Part shown: positions 49,745 through 57,288 of the stretch, piece by piece
Layout: each line of letters starts with the position of its first letter
Position numbering within the stretch: position 1 is the stretch's first letter
Source: Nocardioides alkalitolerans
Lineage (GTDB): Bacteria; Actinomycetota; Actinomycetes; Propionibacteriales; Nocardioidaceae
Length of the DNA stretch: 64,000 nucleotides
Reading direction: 5' to 3'
Assembly: GCA_038184435.1 (NCBI GenBank)
Contig: CP116227.1
Coordinates: 2,757,501-2,821,500, forward strand
The notes under the pieces: generated by a model
What the model was told of the DNA's origin: nothing
Database searches by the model: none
What the model saw: only the letters and a program-made list of their open reading frames with translations
Made by a program: the position numbers and the translations under genes

Positions 49745-49753
49745 CGTTCAGGA
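49745..49753. promoter_or_regulatory. CGTTCAGGA half-site upstream of TetR
   Basis: Nine bases identical to 43146-43154 in the divergent acyl-CoA promoter. It is located 47 bp upstream of the GTG start of the TetR gene. Confidence 0.35.
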
Positions 49754-49786
49754 TATCGCAGGCAGCATCCTCGTCCGCCGCTCGGC

Positions 49787-50413
49787 TCAGACCGCTCGCG
49801 GGCCCTCCGGATCGGTGTCGGCCAGGTCGGTCTCGATGACCACCCGCTCCTTGCGCACGGGCACGGTGCGGGTCTCGTACTCCGTCGTGATGAAGCGCCG
49901 CAGCCGCGACCGGCCCACCTGCTCTGTCCGTCCGACCTGGACAGGTGCCCCCGAACCGTACGGCGCGGTCGCCGGGTCGCCGCTGAGCACGGGACGCTCG
50001 GCGGTGTCGCCCTGGCGCGGCTCGTCGTGGTGGTCGTCATGGTGGTCGCCGTGGTGGTCGTCGTGGTGGTCGCCGCGGCCCGTGCCGTGATCGCGCTCGT
50101 CGTCGCGGCGGTAGTGCTGCCACAGCCGCGCCTCCTCGGCCTCGTCGAGGTGCCCCTCGTCGAGGTCGATGGAGGGGGCGCCCTTGACCTGGTCCTTCGT
50201 GAACGGGACGGTGAGCCGCCCGTCCTCCAGGGTGGCGTCGGCGATGGGCACGAAGGACTCCCTCCTGCCGAACAGACCGGTGTGCACGGTGACGAAGGCC
50301 GGGCGGTCGGTGCGGTCGTCGAGGAACACCTGGCCCACCTTCCCCAGCTTCTCGCCGTCGTGGGTGTAGGCGGTGGTGCCGAGCGCTTCACGCGCCTGCG
50401 TCTCGTCGAGCAT
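49787..50413 (-). CDS. PRC-barrel protein with His/Asp-rich linker and DUF2382-like tail
   Basis: A 208-residue protein. Residues 1-80 form a PRC-barrel domain (EKLGKVGQVFLDDRTDRPAF, TVHTGLFGRRESFVPI). A His/Asp-rich linker follows, HHDDHHGDHHDDHHDE at about 117-132, likely metal binding and coded by near-perfect 12-bp repeats. The C-terminus (about 155-200) resembles DUF2382, as in photosystem-like or stress PRC proteins: LRRFITTEYETRTVPVRKER. It starts ATG 50413 with GAGGAGG before it and is divergent from a small membrane protein. Role: stress or surface protein, unproven. Confidence 0.82.
   Translation of the reverse strand: MLDETQAREALGTTAYTHDGEKLGKVGQVFLDDRTDRPAFVTVHTGLFGRRESFVPIADATLEDGRLTVPFTKDQVKGAPSIDLDEGHLDEAEEARLWQHYRRDDERDHGTGRGDHHDDHHGDHHDDHHDEPRQGDTAERPVLSGDPATAPYGSGAPVQVGRTEQVGRSRLRRFITTEYETRTVPVRKERVVIETDLADTDPEGPRAV
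50024..50074. repeat. Imperfect 12-bp tandem repeat coding the His/Asp linker
   Basis: About four copies of a unit close to GTGGTGGTCGTC, read on the minus strand as Asp-Asp-His-His blocks. The repeat could change copy number by slippage. Confidence 0.65.
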
Positions 50414-50571
50414 GTGGACCTCCTCGTCGCATCTCCCCGTCGCTCCCCCGGGTACCCGGGCGGGCCCGCCGTACCGGGTCGTGGCCGGAAGCGGCAACCG
50501 CGGAACGCCCGGCGGTGAACATCCCCGCGGCGGGTACCGGCGCCCCCGTCCCCATCCTCGAGGAGGCCGTC

Positions 50572-51204
50572 GTGGCACGTGAGCACAGCAACCACCGTCA
50601 GCACGCTGCGTCGGCCGGCGGAGCCAGCAGCCTCGACGCGGTCGAGGAGCGCCGGCGCCGCAGCGTCGACGACACGACCGCTCGCGAGCGGTTCGCCGGG
50701 CTCAACCCCGGCGCCTGCTTCTTCGGCTGGATCGTCGCGATCGGCGTCGCCGTCCTGCTCACCAGCATCGCCGGTGCCGTGGTCGCGGCGGTCGGTTCGA
50801 CGACCGGTGTCACGCAGAGCGAGGCCGAGCGCGAGAGCGGCACGATCGGGGTCGCCGCCGCCGTCGTCCTCCTGGTGGTCCTGCTGATCGGCTACTACGC
50901 CGGCGGATACGTCGCGGGACGCATGTCCCGCTTCGACGGCGGCCGCCAGGGACTCGGTGTGTGGGTGATCGGGCTCGTCGTCACGATCATCGCCGTGGCA
51001 GCCGGCGCCGTGTTCGGCGCGCAGTACAACATCCTGGACCGCGTCCAGCTCCCGCGCGTCCCGGTCGCGACCGAGGACATCAGCCTCGGAGCGGTCGTGA
51101 CCGCGCTCGCGGTCGTCGTCGGCACGCTCCTCGCCGCGTTCCTCGGCGGCAAGGTCGGGCACCGCTACCACGACCGCGTCGACCGCGCCGTGGTCCGCGG
51201 CTGA
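50572..51204 (+). CDS. Small multi-helix membrane protein of unknown function
   Basis: A 210-residue protein with a hydrophilic N-terminus (1-50) and four membrane helices: about 55-78 (CFFGWIVAIGVAVLLTSIAG), 100-120 (VAAAVVLLVVLLIGYYAGGY), 130-150 (GLGVWVIGLVVTIIAVAAGA) and 178-198 (AVVTALAVVVGTLLAAFLGG). GTG 50572 has a strong AGGAGG at 50561-50566, so I prefer it over an earlier frame extension. It is divergent from the PRC-barrel gene. I cannot name a family; the GG-rich helix ends recall small stress membrane proteins of the same region in other actinobacteria. Confidence 0.72.
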   Translation: MAREHSNHRQHAASAGGASSLDAVEERRRRSVDDTTARERFAGLNPGACFFGWIVAIGVAVLLTSIAGAVVAAVGSTTGVTQSEAERESGTIGVAAAVVLLVVLLIGYYAGGYVAGRMSRFDGGRQGLGVWVIGLVVTIIAVAAGAVFGAQYNILDRVQLPRVPVATEDISLGAVVTALAVVVGTLLAAFLGGKVGHRYHDRVDRAVVRG

Positions 51205-51260
51205 GTGACGCCTCCCCCTCCGCCGGTCCCCGGACGGCGGACCCGGGCCGGCGTGTGTTG

Positions 51261-52304
51261 ATGGATCCGCTCCCCTCCGAGTCCGCTCGCCTGGCCGCCA
51301 CCGAGCGCTGGTTCGCGACGCACGGCCTGCCGTACTTCGTCGCGTCGGGGCGGGCCCGGGCGCGCAGGGCACTGCGGCTCACCCGCGTCGTACCACGCCT
51401 GGCGCTCGTCGTCGCCGCCGCCGCCCTGGTGGGCGTCGCGCTGGCGTGGCTCGGCTCCGACAACGCCCTCGCACCGGCGACCGTGCTCACCGCCGCGGGG
51501 GCGGCCGCCGCGACGTACGCCGTGGTCGCCCTCGGGGCGCGACCCGTGGTGACCTGGGCCGTGGGGCGGACGTTCGGGAGCCTGCGTCAACTGCTGCCGA
51601 CCGTGACCCGCGCCCTGCCGCTGCTGCTCGTGTTCGTCACGTTCCTCTTCATCAACGCCGAGGTGTGGCAGATGGCGGCGAGCCTGCCCACCGGCTTCCT
51701 GTGGCTGACGGTGCTGCTCTTCGGGGCGATGGCGGTCGCGTTCCTGCTCGTCCGCCTGCCCGAGGAGGTCGACCGCGTCGACGACCACGTCGACGAGGCA
51801 CTGCTCCTGCAGGCGTGCCGGGGCACGCCGCTCGAGGGCGACGCGCAGCGGCTCGTGGAGGACGACGGGCCGCCGCCGACGCGTCACACGGAGCTGACGC
51901 GGTTCGAGCGCTGGAACCTGCTGCTCGTGCTCCTGGTCGTCCAGGGCGTGCAGGTGCTCGTCGTCGCCGCCACCGTCTTCGCCTTCTTCGTGCTGTTCGG
52001 CGTGCTGACCATGCGCCCGGAGGTGGCCGAGGCGTGGACGGCCGACCCGGTGACCTCCGTGCCCGGCCTGCCCGGGCTGAGCGCGGAGCTGCTCGCCGTC
52101 TCGGTGTTCCTCGCCGCGTTCTCCGGGCTCTACTTCACCGTCGTCGCCGTCACCGACGACACCTTCCGCGGCCAGTTCTTCTCCGGGGTGCTCGGCGAGC
52201 TCGAGCAGGCCATCGGCGTGCGGGCGGTCTACGTCGAGCTGCTCGAGCGGCGGGAGGCCGAGCGGGCGGGCGCACCCGACCCCGGCCTCGACGGCCAGGC
52301 GTAG
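51261..52304 (+). CDS. Integral membrane protein of unknown function
   Basis: A 347-residue protein with about six membrane helices, in two blocks: 50-180 (LALVVAAAALVGVALAWLGS, TRALPLLLVFVTFLFINAEV, LWLTVLLFGAMAVAFLLVRL) and 215-310 (LLLVLLVVQGVQVLVVAATV, LAVSVFLAAFSGLYFTVVAV). A soluble charged stretch (about 190-215) separates them. The start is uncertain: GTG 51255, TTG 51258 and ATG 51261 are adjacent; no good Shine-Dalgarno sequence is seen. No family recognised. It follows the previous membrane gene by 56 bp in the same direction. Confidence 0.75.
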   Translation: MDPLPSESARLAATERWFATHGLPYFVASGRARARRALRLTRVVPRLALVVAAAALVGVALAWLGSDNALAPATVLTAAGAAAATYAVVALGARPVVTWAVGRTFGSLRQLLPTVTRALPLLLVFVTFLFINAEVWQMAASLPTGFLWLTVLLFGAMAVAFLLVRLPEEVDRVDDHVDEALLLQACRGTPLEGDAQRLVEDDGPPPTRHTELTRFERWNLLLVLLVVQGVQVLVVAATVFAFFVLFGVLTMRPEVAEAWTADPVTSVPGLPGLSAELLAVSVFLAAFSGLYFTVVAVTDDTFRGQFFSGVLGELEQAIGVRAVYVELLERREAERAGAPDPGLDGQA

Positions 52305-52323
52305 ACGAGGCGGCGCCCGCGGT

Positions 52324-53547
52324 TCACCCGAGGTCGATCCCCATCTCGGTCAGGGTCCTCTGCGCGATGCGGAACGCGGTGTTGGCATCCGGTACGCCGC
52401 AGTAGATCGCCGTCTGCAGGAAGAGCTCCTCCAGCTCGTCCACGGTGACGCCGTTGCCGATCGCGGCGCGCACGTGCATCGCCAGCTCCTCGTGGTGGCC
52501 GCGGGCGACGAGCGCGGTCAGGGTGATGAGCGACCGGGCGTGCCGGGCGAGGCCGGGACGGGTCCAGATCCCGCCCCACGCGTACTGCGTGATGAAGTCC
52601 TGGAACCCCTCCGTGAACCCCGTCGCCGCGGCGGAGGCCCGGTCGACGTGCGCCTCCCCGAGCACGGCCCGCCGCACCGTCATCCCGGCGGCGCGCTGCT
52701 CCTCGACCGTCGCCGACGACGGCACCCCCCGCCGGTCCGTCGGAGTGCCGGTCGTGCCGTGGTGCGCCCGGAGGAACGGAACCAGGGCGGCGGCCACCCG
52801 AGCGGGGGCCTCGGCCGGCGCCAGGTGGGCGACGTCGTCGAGGACCAAGAGCCGCCCGTCGGGGACCCCGTCGGCGATCGTCGCGAGGTCGGCGGGCGGG
52901 GTGACCTGGTCGGCGGCCCCGGCGATCGCCAGGACCGGCGGGGAGATCTCGGCGAGGCGGTCGCGCACGTCGAAGGCGGCGAGAGCGGTGCAGGTCTGCG
53001 CGTAGCCGACCGCGCCGGTCGCCGCGAGCGCGTCGAGCAGCAGCCCGGCCCGTGCGGGGTCCCGGTCGACGAACCCCGGGGCGAACCAGCGCTGCCGCGA
53101 CCCGTCGACGACGCCCGTCGTGCCGGACGCCCGCACGAGGGCGGCCCGCTCGTGCCAGCCCGTGCCGTCGCCGATCCGCGCGCCGCTGCAGAGCAGGGCG
53201 GCAGCGGCGACTCGCTCGGGCGCGTCGAGCAGGAGCCGGAGGCCGACGGCGCCCCCGACGGACACGCCCGCGTAGAGCACGCGCTCACCGCTCCGCCCCT
53301 CGGGGGCGAGCGCCGCGTCGAGCGCCGTCAGCACACCCGCTGCCAGCTCGCCCAGGTCGAACGGCTCCGACGGCTCGGGGCTGGCGCCGTGGCCCGGCAG
53401 GTCCCAGGCGAGGACGCGGTGGTCGATCGTGAGGCCCACGGCCGTCGTCTCCCACAAGGCGGTCGCCGTCGTCCCCAGCGAGGGGCCGAGCAGCAGCACG
53501 GGTCCGCGGCCGCCGAGGTCGACGGTGCGGATGTCGGGAACGCTCAC
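52324..53547 (-). CDS. pcaL: PcaD-PcaC fusion: 3-oxoadipate enol-lactonase/4-carboxymuconolactone decarboxylase
   Basis: A 407-residue bifunctional enzyme of the beta-ketoadipate pathway. Residues 1-260 are an alpha/beta hydrolase (PcaD): HRVLAWDLPGHGASPEPSEP, then the nucleophile elbow GVSVGGAVGLRLLLDAPER. Residues 275-407 are 4-carboxymuconolactone decarboxylase (PcaC): EGFQDFITQYAWGGIWTRPG, then HEELAMHVRAAIGNGVTVDE and FLQTAIYCGVPDANTAFRIA. It converts the PcaB product to 3-oxoadipate in two steps. GTG 53547 overlaps the PcaB stop (GTGA). This fusion is typical of actinobacteria. Confidence 0.95.
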   Translation of the reverse strand: MSVPDIRTVDLGGRGPVLLLGPSLGTTATALWETTAVGLTIDHRVLAWDLPGHGASPEPSEPFDLGELAAGVLTALDAALAPEGRSGERVLYAGVSVGGAVGLRLLLDAPERVAAAALLCSGARIGDGTGWHERAALVRASGTTGVVDGSRQRWFAPGFVDRDPARAGLLLDALAATGAVGYAQTCTALAAFDVRDRLAEISPPVLAIAGAADQVTPPADLATIADGVPDGRLLVLDDVAHLAPAEAPARVAAALVPFLRAHHGTTGTPTDRRGVPSSATVEEQRAAGMTVRRAVLGEAHVDRASAAATGFTEGFQDFITQYAWGGIWTRPGLARHARSLITLTALVARGHHEELAMHVRAAIGNGVTVDELEELFLQTAIYCGVPDANTAFRIAQRTLTEMGIDLG

Positions 53548-54821
53548 GGGTGTCTCCTGGTCTCGGTGCGGAGGCGGTCGACCCGCTCGACGACGCGCCG
53601 GACGATCCCGTCCGCCGCACCGAGGTACGTCGACGGATCAGGCTCCTCGGTCGCGGCGGCGCCGGCGACCGCGCGCACGGCGTCGCGCTCGGCCAGGAGA
53701 CCCCCGGTGGCCGCGGCGTGCGCCGCCCGCTCCCCCATCACGTCGGCGTGCACCCGGAGCCCGGCCACGAGCTCGGCGGTCTGGTCGACGGCGACGACGC
53801 TGCGGCGCCCGAGGTCACGCAGGGTGGCCCACTCGGCGTGCCAGGACCCGGTCGGCCGCTCGTCGTCGGCGAGCGCCGCGGCGGCGTGCAGGGTCGCGAC
53901 GAGCCCGGGCGTGGTGATCGCGGCACGGCGCACGAGCACCGACAGCACCGGGTTCTGCTTCTGGGGCATCGTCGAGGAGCCGCCGCGGTCGTCGTCGACC
54001 GGTTCGCCGAGCTCCGCGATCTCCGGCCGCGTCAGGGTGAGCACGTCGGCGGCGATCCGACCGCAGGCCTGGGTCGCGAGGCCCAGTGCATCCCCGGCAC
54101 GGGTTATCGGGGTGCGGTCGGTGTGCCAGGGGACGGCGCGGGCGAGCCCGAGGGCATCGGCCAGGGCGTCCGTGATCGCGAGCGGGTCGACCGCCGTGCC
54201 CGAGCTCCCGGCCGCGAGGGACGTCAGCTCGGCGAGGGCCGACAACGTGCCCGCGGCGCCGCCGGCCTGCACGGGCAGGAGGGCGCGGGCGCGATGCACC
54301 TCCTCGGCGGCGCCGAGGATGCCCTGGAGCCACCCGGCCGCCTTCAGGCCGAACGTCGTGGGCACCGCGTGCTGGGTGAGCGTGCGCCCGACCATCACCG
54401 TCGCGGCATGCGCGCGCACCAGCTCGGCGAGCGCGTCGACGGAGCGACGGAGATCGGCCCCGACGCGGTCGAGCGCTTCCACCAGCACCAGGACCAGGGC
54501 GGTGTCGACCACGTCCTGGCTGGTCAGCCCGCGGTGCAGCCAGGTCGCCGCGTCGACCGCGCCGGCGGCGCGCAGACGCTCGCGCAGCAACCGGACCAGC
54601 CCGATCACCGGGTTGCCGCCCCCCTCGGCGCCGAGCGCCAGGTCGACCGCGTCGGCGGCGGCCGCCGCGGGGAGCTCCGCCGCCGCCGAGGCCGGCGCCA
54701 CCCCGGCCGTCACGAGGCCGTCCAGCCAGGCCTGCTCGACCCGCACCATCGACCCGAGCAGCCGGGTGTCGCTCAGGAGGTCGCCGGCGCGCTCGTCGCC
54801 GGGCCAGAACAGGTCGGGCAC
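53544..54821 (-). CDS. pcaB: 3-carboxy-cis,cis-muconate cycloisomerase
   Basis: A 425-residue member of the fumarase/aspartase superfamily. Its signature GGSSTMPQKQNPVLSVLVR is at about residues 281-299, and GLTSQDVVDTALVLVLVEAL and TQHAVPTTFGLKAAGWL are further conserved blocks. It cyclises 3-carboxymuconate to 4-carboxymuconolactone after PcaHG ring cleavage. It starts at GTG 54821, 4 bp after the PcaG stop, and its stop overlaps the PcaL start. Confidence 0.93.
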   Translation of the reverse strand: MPDLFWPGDERAGDLLSDTRLLGSMVRVEQAWLDGLVTAGVAPASAAAELPAAAAADAVDLALGAEGGGNPVIGLVRLLRERLRAAGAVDAATWLHRGLTSQDVVDTALVLVLVEALDRVGADLRRSVDALAELVRAHAATVMVGRTLTQHAVPTTFGLKAAGWLQGILGAAEEVHRARALLPVQAGGAAGTLSALAELTSLAAGSSGTAVDPLAITDALADALGLARAVPWHTDRTPITRAGDALGLATQACGRIAADVLTLTRPEIAELGEPVDDDRGGSSTMPQKQNPVLSVLVRRAAITTPGLVATLHAAAALADDERPTGSWHAEWATLRDLGRRSVVAVDQTAELVAGLRVHADVMGERAAHAAATGGLLAERDAVRAVAGAAATEEPDPSTYLGAADGIVRRVVERVDRLRTETRRHP

Positions 54822-54825
54822 CCGG

Positions 54826-55440
54826 TCAGTCCCTCCCGGCCGACCGACGACGGCCGTCGAAGGCGAGGAAGACGGTCTCGTCGTCGCCCTGCAGGCGCAC
54901 GTCGAAGACGTACCCCTGCTCGTCGGCCGTCGCGACCAGCGTCGCCCGCCGCTCGGCGGGCAGCGAGGCCAGGAGGCGGTCGGTGTCCAGCGCCGTTGCG
55001 TCGACGCCGGGCGAGCCGGCGGGGAGGTACGCCCGGGTGAAGAGCCGGTCGAGCTGTCCGCGCGCGAAGACCGTCACGGCGAAGAACGGCGCCGCCCCCG
55101 GCCGGGTCGGCCCCGGGGCGAGGGTCGAGAAGGAGTAGACGCCGCGGCGGTCCGTCGAGGCACGACCGAAGCCGGTGAAGGTGAAGCCGTCGCGGTGCAG
55201 GCTGCCCTCGGCCCGCGGGACCGCACCGCTCGGGTCGGCCTGCCAGATCTCCAGCAGCGCGTCCGGCACCGGCGTACCGGCGCCGTCGGTCACGCGGCCG
55301 TGCAGGCGGATCGCGCCCGGAGCCCCCGGGGGCACGAGGTCGCGGTCACCGGCATACGGCAGCGCGTAGTGGAAGAAGGGTCCGACGGTCTGGCCGGGCG
55401 TCGGTGCTGCGGGGTGCGTGGGGTGTGCGGCGGAGGTCAT
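54826..55440 (-). CDS. pcaG: Protocatechuate 3,4-dioxygenase alpha subunit
   Basis: A 204-residue intradiol dioxygenase subunit. It has the TPGQTVGPFFHYALPY start, then AIRLHGRVTDGAGTPVPDAL and LEIWQADPSGA and PTRPGAAPFFAVTVFARGQL, with the Fe-ligand residues of the beta subunit largely missing, as expected for alpha. It folds as the non-catalytic partner of PcaH. The ATG at 55440 is 13 bp after the PcaH stop region. Confidence 0.93.
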   Translation of the reverse strand: MTSAAHPTHPAAPTPGQTVGPFFHYALPYAGDRDLVPPGAPGAIRLHGRVTDGAGTPVPDALLEIWQADPSGAVPRAEGSLHRDGFTFTGFGRASTDRRGVYSFSTLAPGPTRPGAAPFFAVTVFARGQLDRLFTRAYLPAGSPGVDATALDTDRLLASLPAERRATLVATADEQGYVFDVRLQGDDETVFLAFDGRRRSAGRD

Positions 55441-55453
55441 CGGTCGTCCTCTC

Positions 55454-56227
55454 TCAGAGGTGCTCGACGTCGGACTCGCGCACGGTGCGGTGGGAGCCGG
55501 TGAGCACGATGTCCCACCGGTAGCCCGTCGCCCACTCGTGCGTGGTCACGCTGTGGTCGTAGGTCGCGACGAGCCGGTCGCGCGCCGCGGGATCGACGAT
55601 GGACTGGTAGATCGGGTCGAGGTCGAACAGCGGATCGCCCGGGAAGTACATCTGCGTGACGAGGCGCTGGGTGAACTCCGTGCCGAACAGGCTGAAGTGG
55701 ACGTGCGCGGGCCGCCAGGCGTTGCGGTGGTTCCGCCACGGGTAGGGGCCGGGCTTGATCGTGGTGAAGCGGTACCAGCCGTCCCCGTCGGTGAGGCACC
55801 GGCCCACCCCGGTGAAGTTCGGGTCGACGGGCGCGGGGTGCTGGTCGCGCTTGTGCACGTAGCGGCCGGCCGCGTTGGCCTGCCACACCTCGACCAGCTG
55901 GTGGCGCACGGGGCGGCCGTCGCCGTCGAGCACGCGACCGGTGACGACCATCCGCTCCCCCACGGGCTCACCGCCGTGCTGGATCGTCAGGTCGGCCTCG
56001 AGCGGGTCGACGTCGGTCGGGCCGAACGCCGGCGCCCCCAGCTCGACCTCCTCGGGATCGGCGTGGTGCAGCGACTTCGTGGGGTGCCGCAGGAGGCTGC
56101 TGCGGTAGGGCGGGTAGTCGAGCCGGGGGCCGGTCTCGACGGGCTCGCCGGCGGCCACGGACGCGGCGTAGTCGTCCGCGATCGTCGCCATCTCGGCGGA
56201 GAGGTCCGCCTGGGTCTCGATGCTCAC
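55454..56227 (-). CDS. pcaH: Protocatechuate 3,4-dioxygenase beta subunit
   Basis: A 257-residue catalytic subunit that opens protocatechuate between the hydroxyls. The Fe(III) ligands are visible in order: Tyr in GWYRFTTIKPGPYPWRNHRN and two His in AWRPAHVHFSLFG. The family start EVWQANAAGRYVHKRDQ is present. The GTG at 56227 is weakly preceded by Shine-Dalgarno sequence. It is the first gene of pcaHGB-pcaL, a transcript going leftwards; the 100 bp upstream contain duplicated boxes (56243-56300). Confidence 0.95.
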   Translation of the reverse strand: MSIETQADLSAEMATIADDYAASVAAGEPVETGPRLDYPPYRSSLLRHPTKSLHHADPEEVELGAPAFGPTDVDPLEADLTIQHGGEPVGERMVVTGRVLDGDGRPVRHQLVEVWQANAAGRYVHKRDQHPAPVDPNFTGVGRCLTDGDGWYRFTTIKPGPYPWRNHRNAWRPAHVHFSLFGTEFTQRLVTQMYFPGDPLFDLDPIYQSIVDPAARDRLVATYDHSVTTHEWATGYRWDIVLTGSHRTVRESDVEHL

Positions 56228-56242
56228 GCCGCCGACGCTACG

Positions 56243-56300
56243 GCGGAAGGCGTACGCTCAGCGCCCCGGAGATTTCACTCAGCGGAAGGCGCTCGGAGAT
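56243..56300. repeat. Direct repeats upstream of pcaH
   Basis: GCGGAAGGCG occurs at 56243-56252 and 56282-56291, and CGGAGAT at 56267-56273 and 56294-56300. They are located 16-73 bp upstream of the pcaH start. They may be sites of a pca regulator or the edge of an element duplication. Confidence 0.4.
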
Positions 56301-56342
56301 GGCGGGCAACGCGCGGGAACCCGGCAGCACGGTGACGCGACG

Positions 56343-56496
56343 CATCGGTCCGGCACCCGCGGGTTGGCGTTCGGCGTCGCCCGCTTGCCCTGGGAGCTCG
56401 CCCAGCTGGGATGCCCTGGGCCACGCCGACGCCGGCGTCACCGCCTCGTGTCGTGGCCCCCGCGTCGCTCCCAGCCGGGCCGCCGAGATCCTCTGA
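56343..56496 (+). pseudogene. Tyrosine recombinase (integrase) 3' remnant 1
   Basis: A decayed C-terminus of the integrase also found at 62955-63365. The preserved parts are GTRG- and the tail LGHADAGVTASCRGPRVAPS and RAAEIL followed by TGA at 56494-56496. Two internal deletions remove the HxxR region (short repeats GGATGCCCTGGGC and CTGGGCCACGCC mark the joins), and the nucleophilic Tyr of TASYLGR is changed to Cys. The stop is exactly 97 nt before the att repeat at 56594, as in copy 2. Confidence 0.8.
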
Positions 56497-56593
56497 CCGG
56501 GCACGCGATCCACGACGCCGGACGAGCGCGGGACCGATCGGGCCACCCGCACAACGACCATGGGCGTCACCGCAGGTCAGACCCCGTACGGTG

Positions 56594-56626
56594 GGCCACC
56601 AGGGACTCGAACCCTGAACCAGCGGA
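56594..56626. other. att copy: 33-bp duplicate of the 3' end of tRNA-Lys
   Basis: Identical over 33 bp to 63463-63495 inside tRNA-Lys(UUU). It covers the T-arm and 3' acceptor strand, which is the standard target of tRNA-directed integrases. The rest of a tRNA is not present on this side, so this is the att site left by integration. Confidence 0.85.
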
Positions 56627-57217
56627 GTGGTTTCCGCAAGACTCACCGGAGACCATCATCGGGTCACGCACGGTCACTCCAGCGCATGTATCTGCAGGTC
56701 AGCGGCCTGCTCACTGCTCATCACGCCTCATCACGCGTCACCCAAGGTCATCCTGAAAACGTCGGGAAAACGTTGGATGGCTGACCCAAAACGTTGGATA
56801 GACGTTGGACCAGGTTCGCGACGCCGAACCAACGAACGCGTCTACTACCCCTTGAGGTCAGCACTCGCGCCGAGCCCAGTTGAGCCGCACCGAGCACGTG
56901 GCGCCGGTTGCGGTCCGCGATCAGCGGAGACCCCGCTGGCTTGCGAATGTCGGGGCACGCCGCCCGCCCGGCTATCGCCCACGACCGATGCCCTCGTCGC
57001 CCAGGAACACTGCGCTGCTCGCCGGGCTCGTGAACTGCGGCAATGACCTCCTCGCAGGCCAGCACGTCGGGTGGACGCGCCCGCACCCTAACGGCCCCTG
57101 CTGAGTCGGGAGAGGGGATGAGCGTGCACGGATTCGGGACTGGCATTGCCCTCTAGCGGCCCAGACGAGCGGAGCCGGACGCATCAACGCCGTGGCGCTT
57201 GCACTCCGCAACTTTCA
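56627..57217. other. 591-bp gene-free island-end sequence
   Basis: No convincing gene. It holds three ACGTTGGA(T/C) boxes (56767-56809) next to the att copy; nothing else recognisable. Base composition is a little lower in GC than the surrounding genes. Open frames here have no family features. Confidence 0.55.
56767..56809. repeat. ACGTTGGAT boxes, left end of the integrated element
   Basis: AAAACGTTGGAT at 56767-56778 and 56788-56799 plus ACGTTGGA at 56802-56809, same orientation. The same boxes occur at 63382-63404 beside the second att copy, so they may be integrase arm-type sites. Confidence 0.6.
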
Positions 57218-57247
57218 TTGACGCGCCGTGACGCGCATCACTAGGGT
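57218..57247 (+). promoter_or_regulatory. Promoter of the rhamnosidase gene
   Basis: TTGACG (57218-57223) and TAGGGT (57242-57247) separated by 18 bp resemble -35 and -10 boxes of a primary-sigma promoter. The gene starts at 57289. Confidence 0.55.
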
Positions 57248-57260
57248 CGAGGCCGTTCGT

Positions 57261-57280
57261 CTATTAAATCGTTTCAATAG
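57261..57280. promoter_or_regulatory. LacI-type operator before the rhamnosidase gene
   Basis: CTATTAAATCGTTTCAATAG is an imperfect 20-bp palindrome with a central CG and TTRAAW-CG-WTTYAA form, typical of LacI-family sites. It overlaps the first bases of the Shine-Dalgarno region, just downstream of the -10 box, so binding should block expression. No LacI gene is in the window. Confidence 0.65.
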
Positions 57281-57288
57281 GAGCAGCC

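Noticed and set aside
56594..56660. A second tRNA gene at the left att copy
   Set aside because: Only the 3' 33 bp match tRNA-Lys; the anticodon arm and 5' half are missing.
56748..57146. A minus-strand open frame of 132 codons in the island end
   Set aside because: No family features, no Shine-Dalgarno sequence, and it overlaps the ACGTTGGAT boxes.
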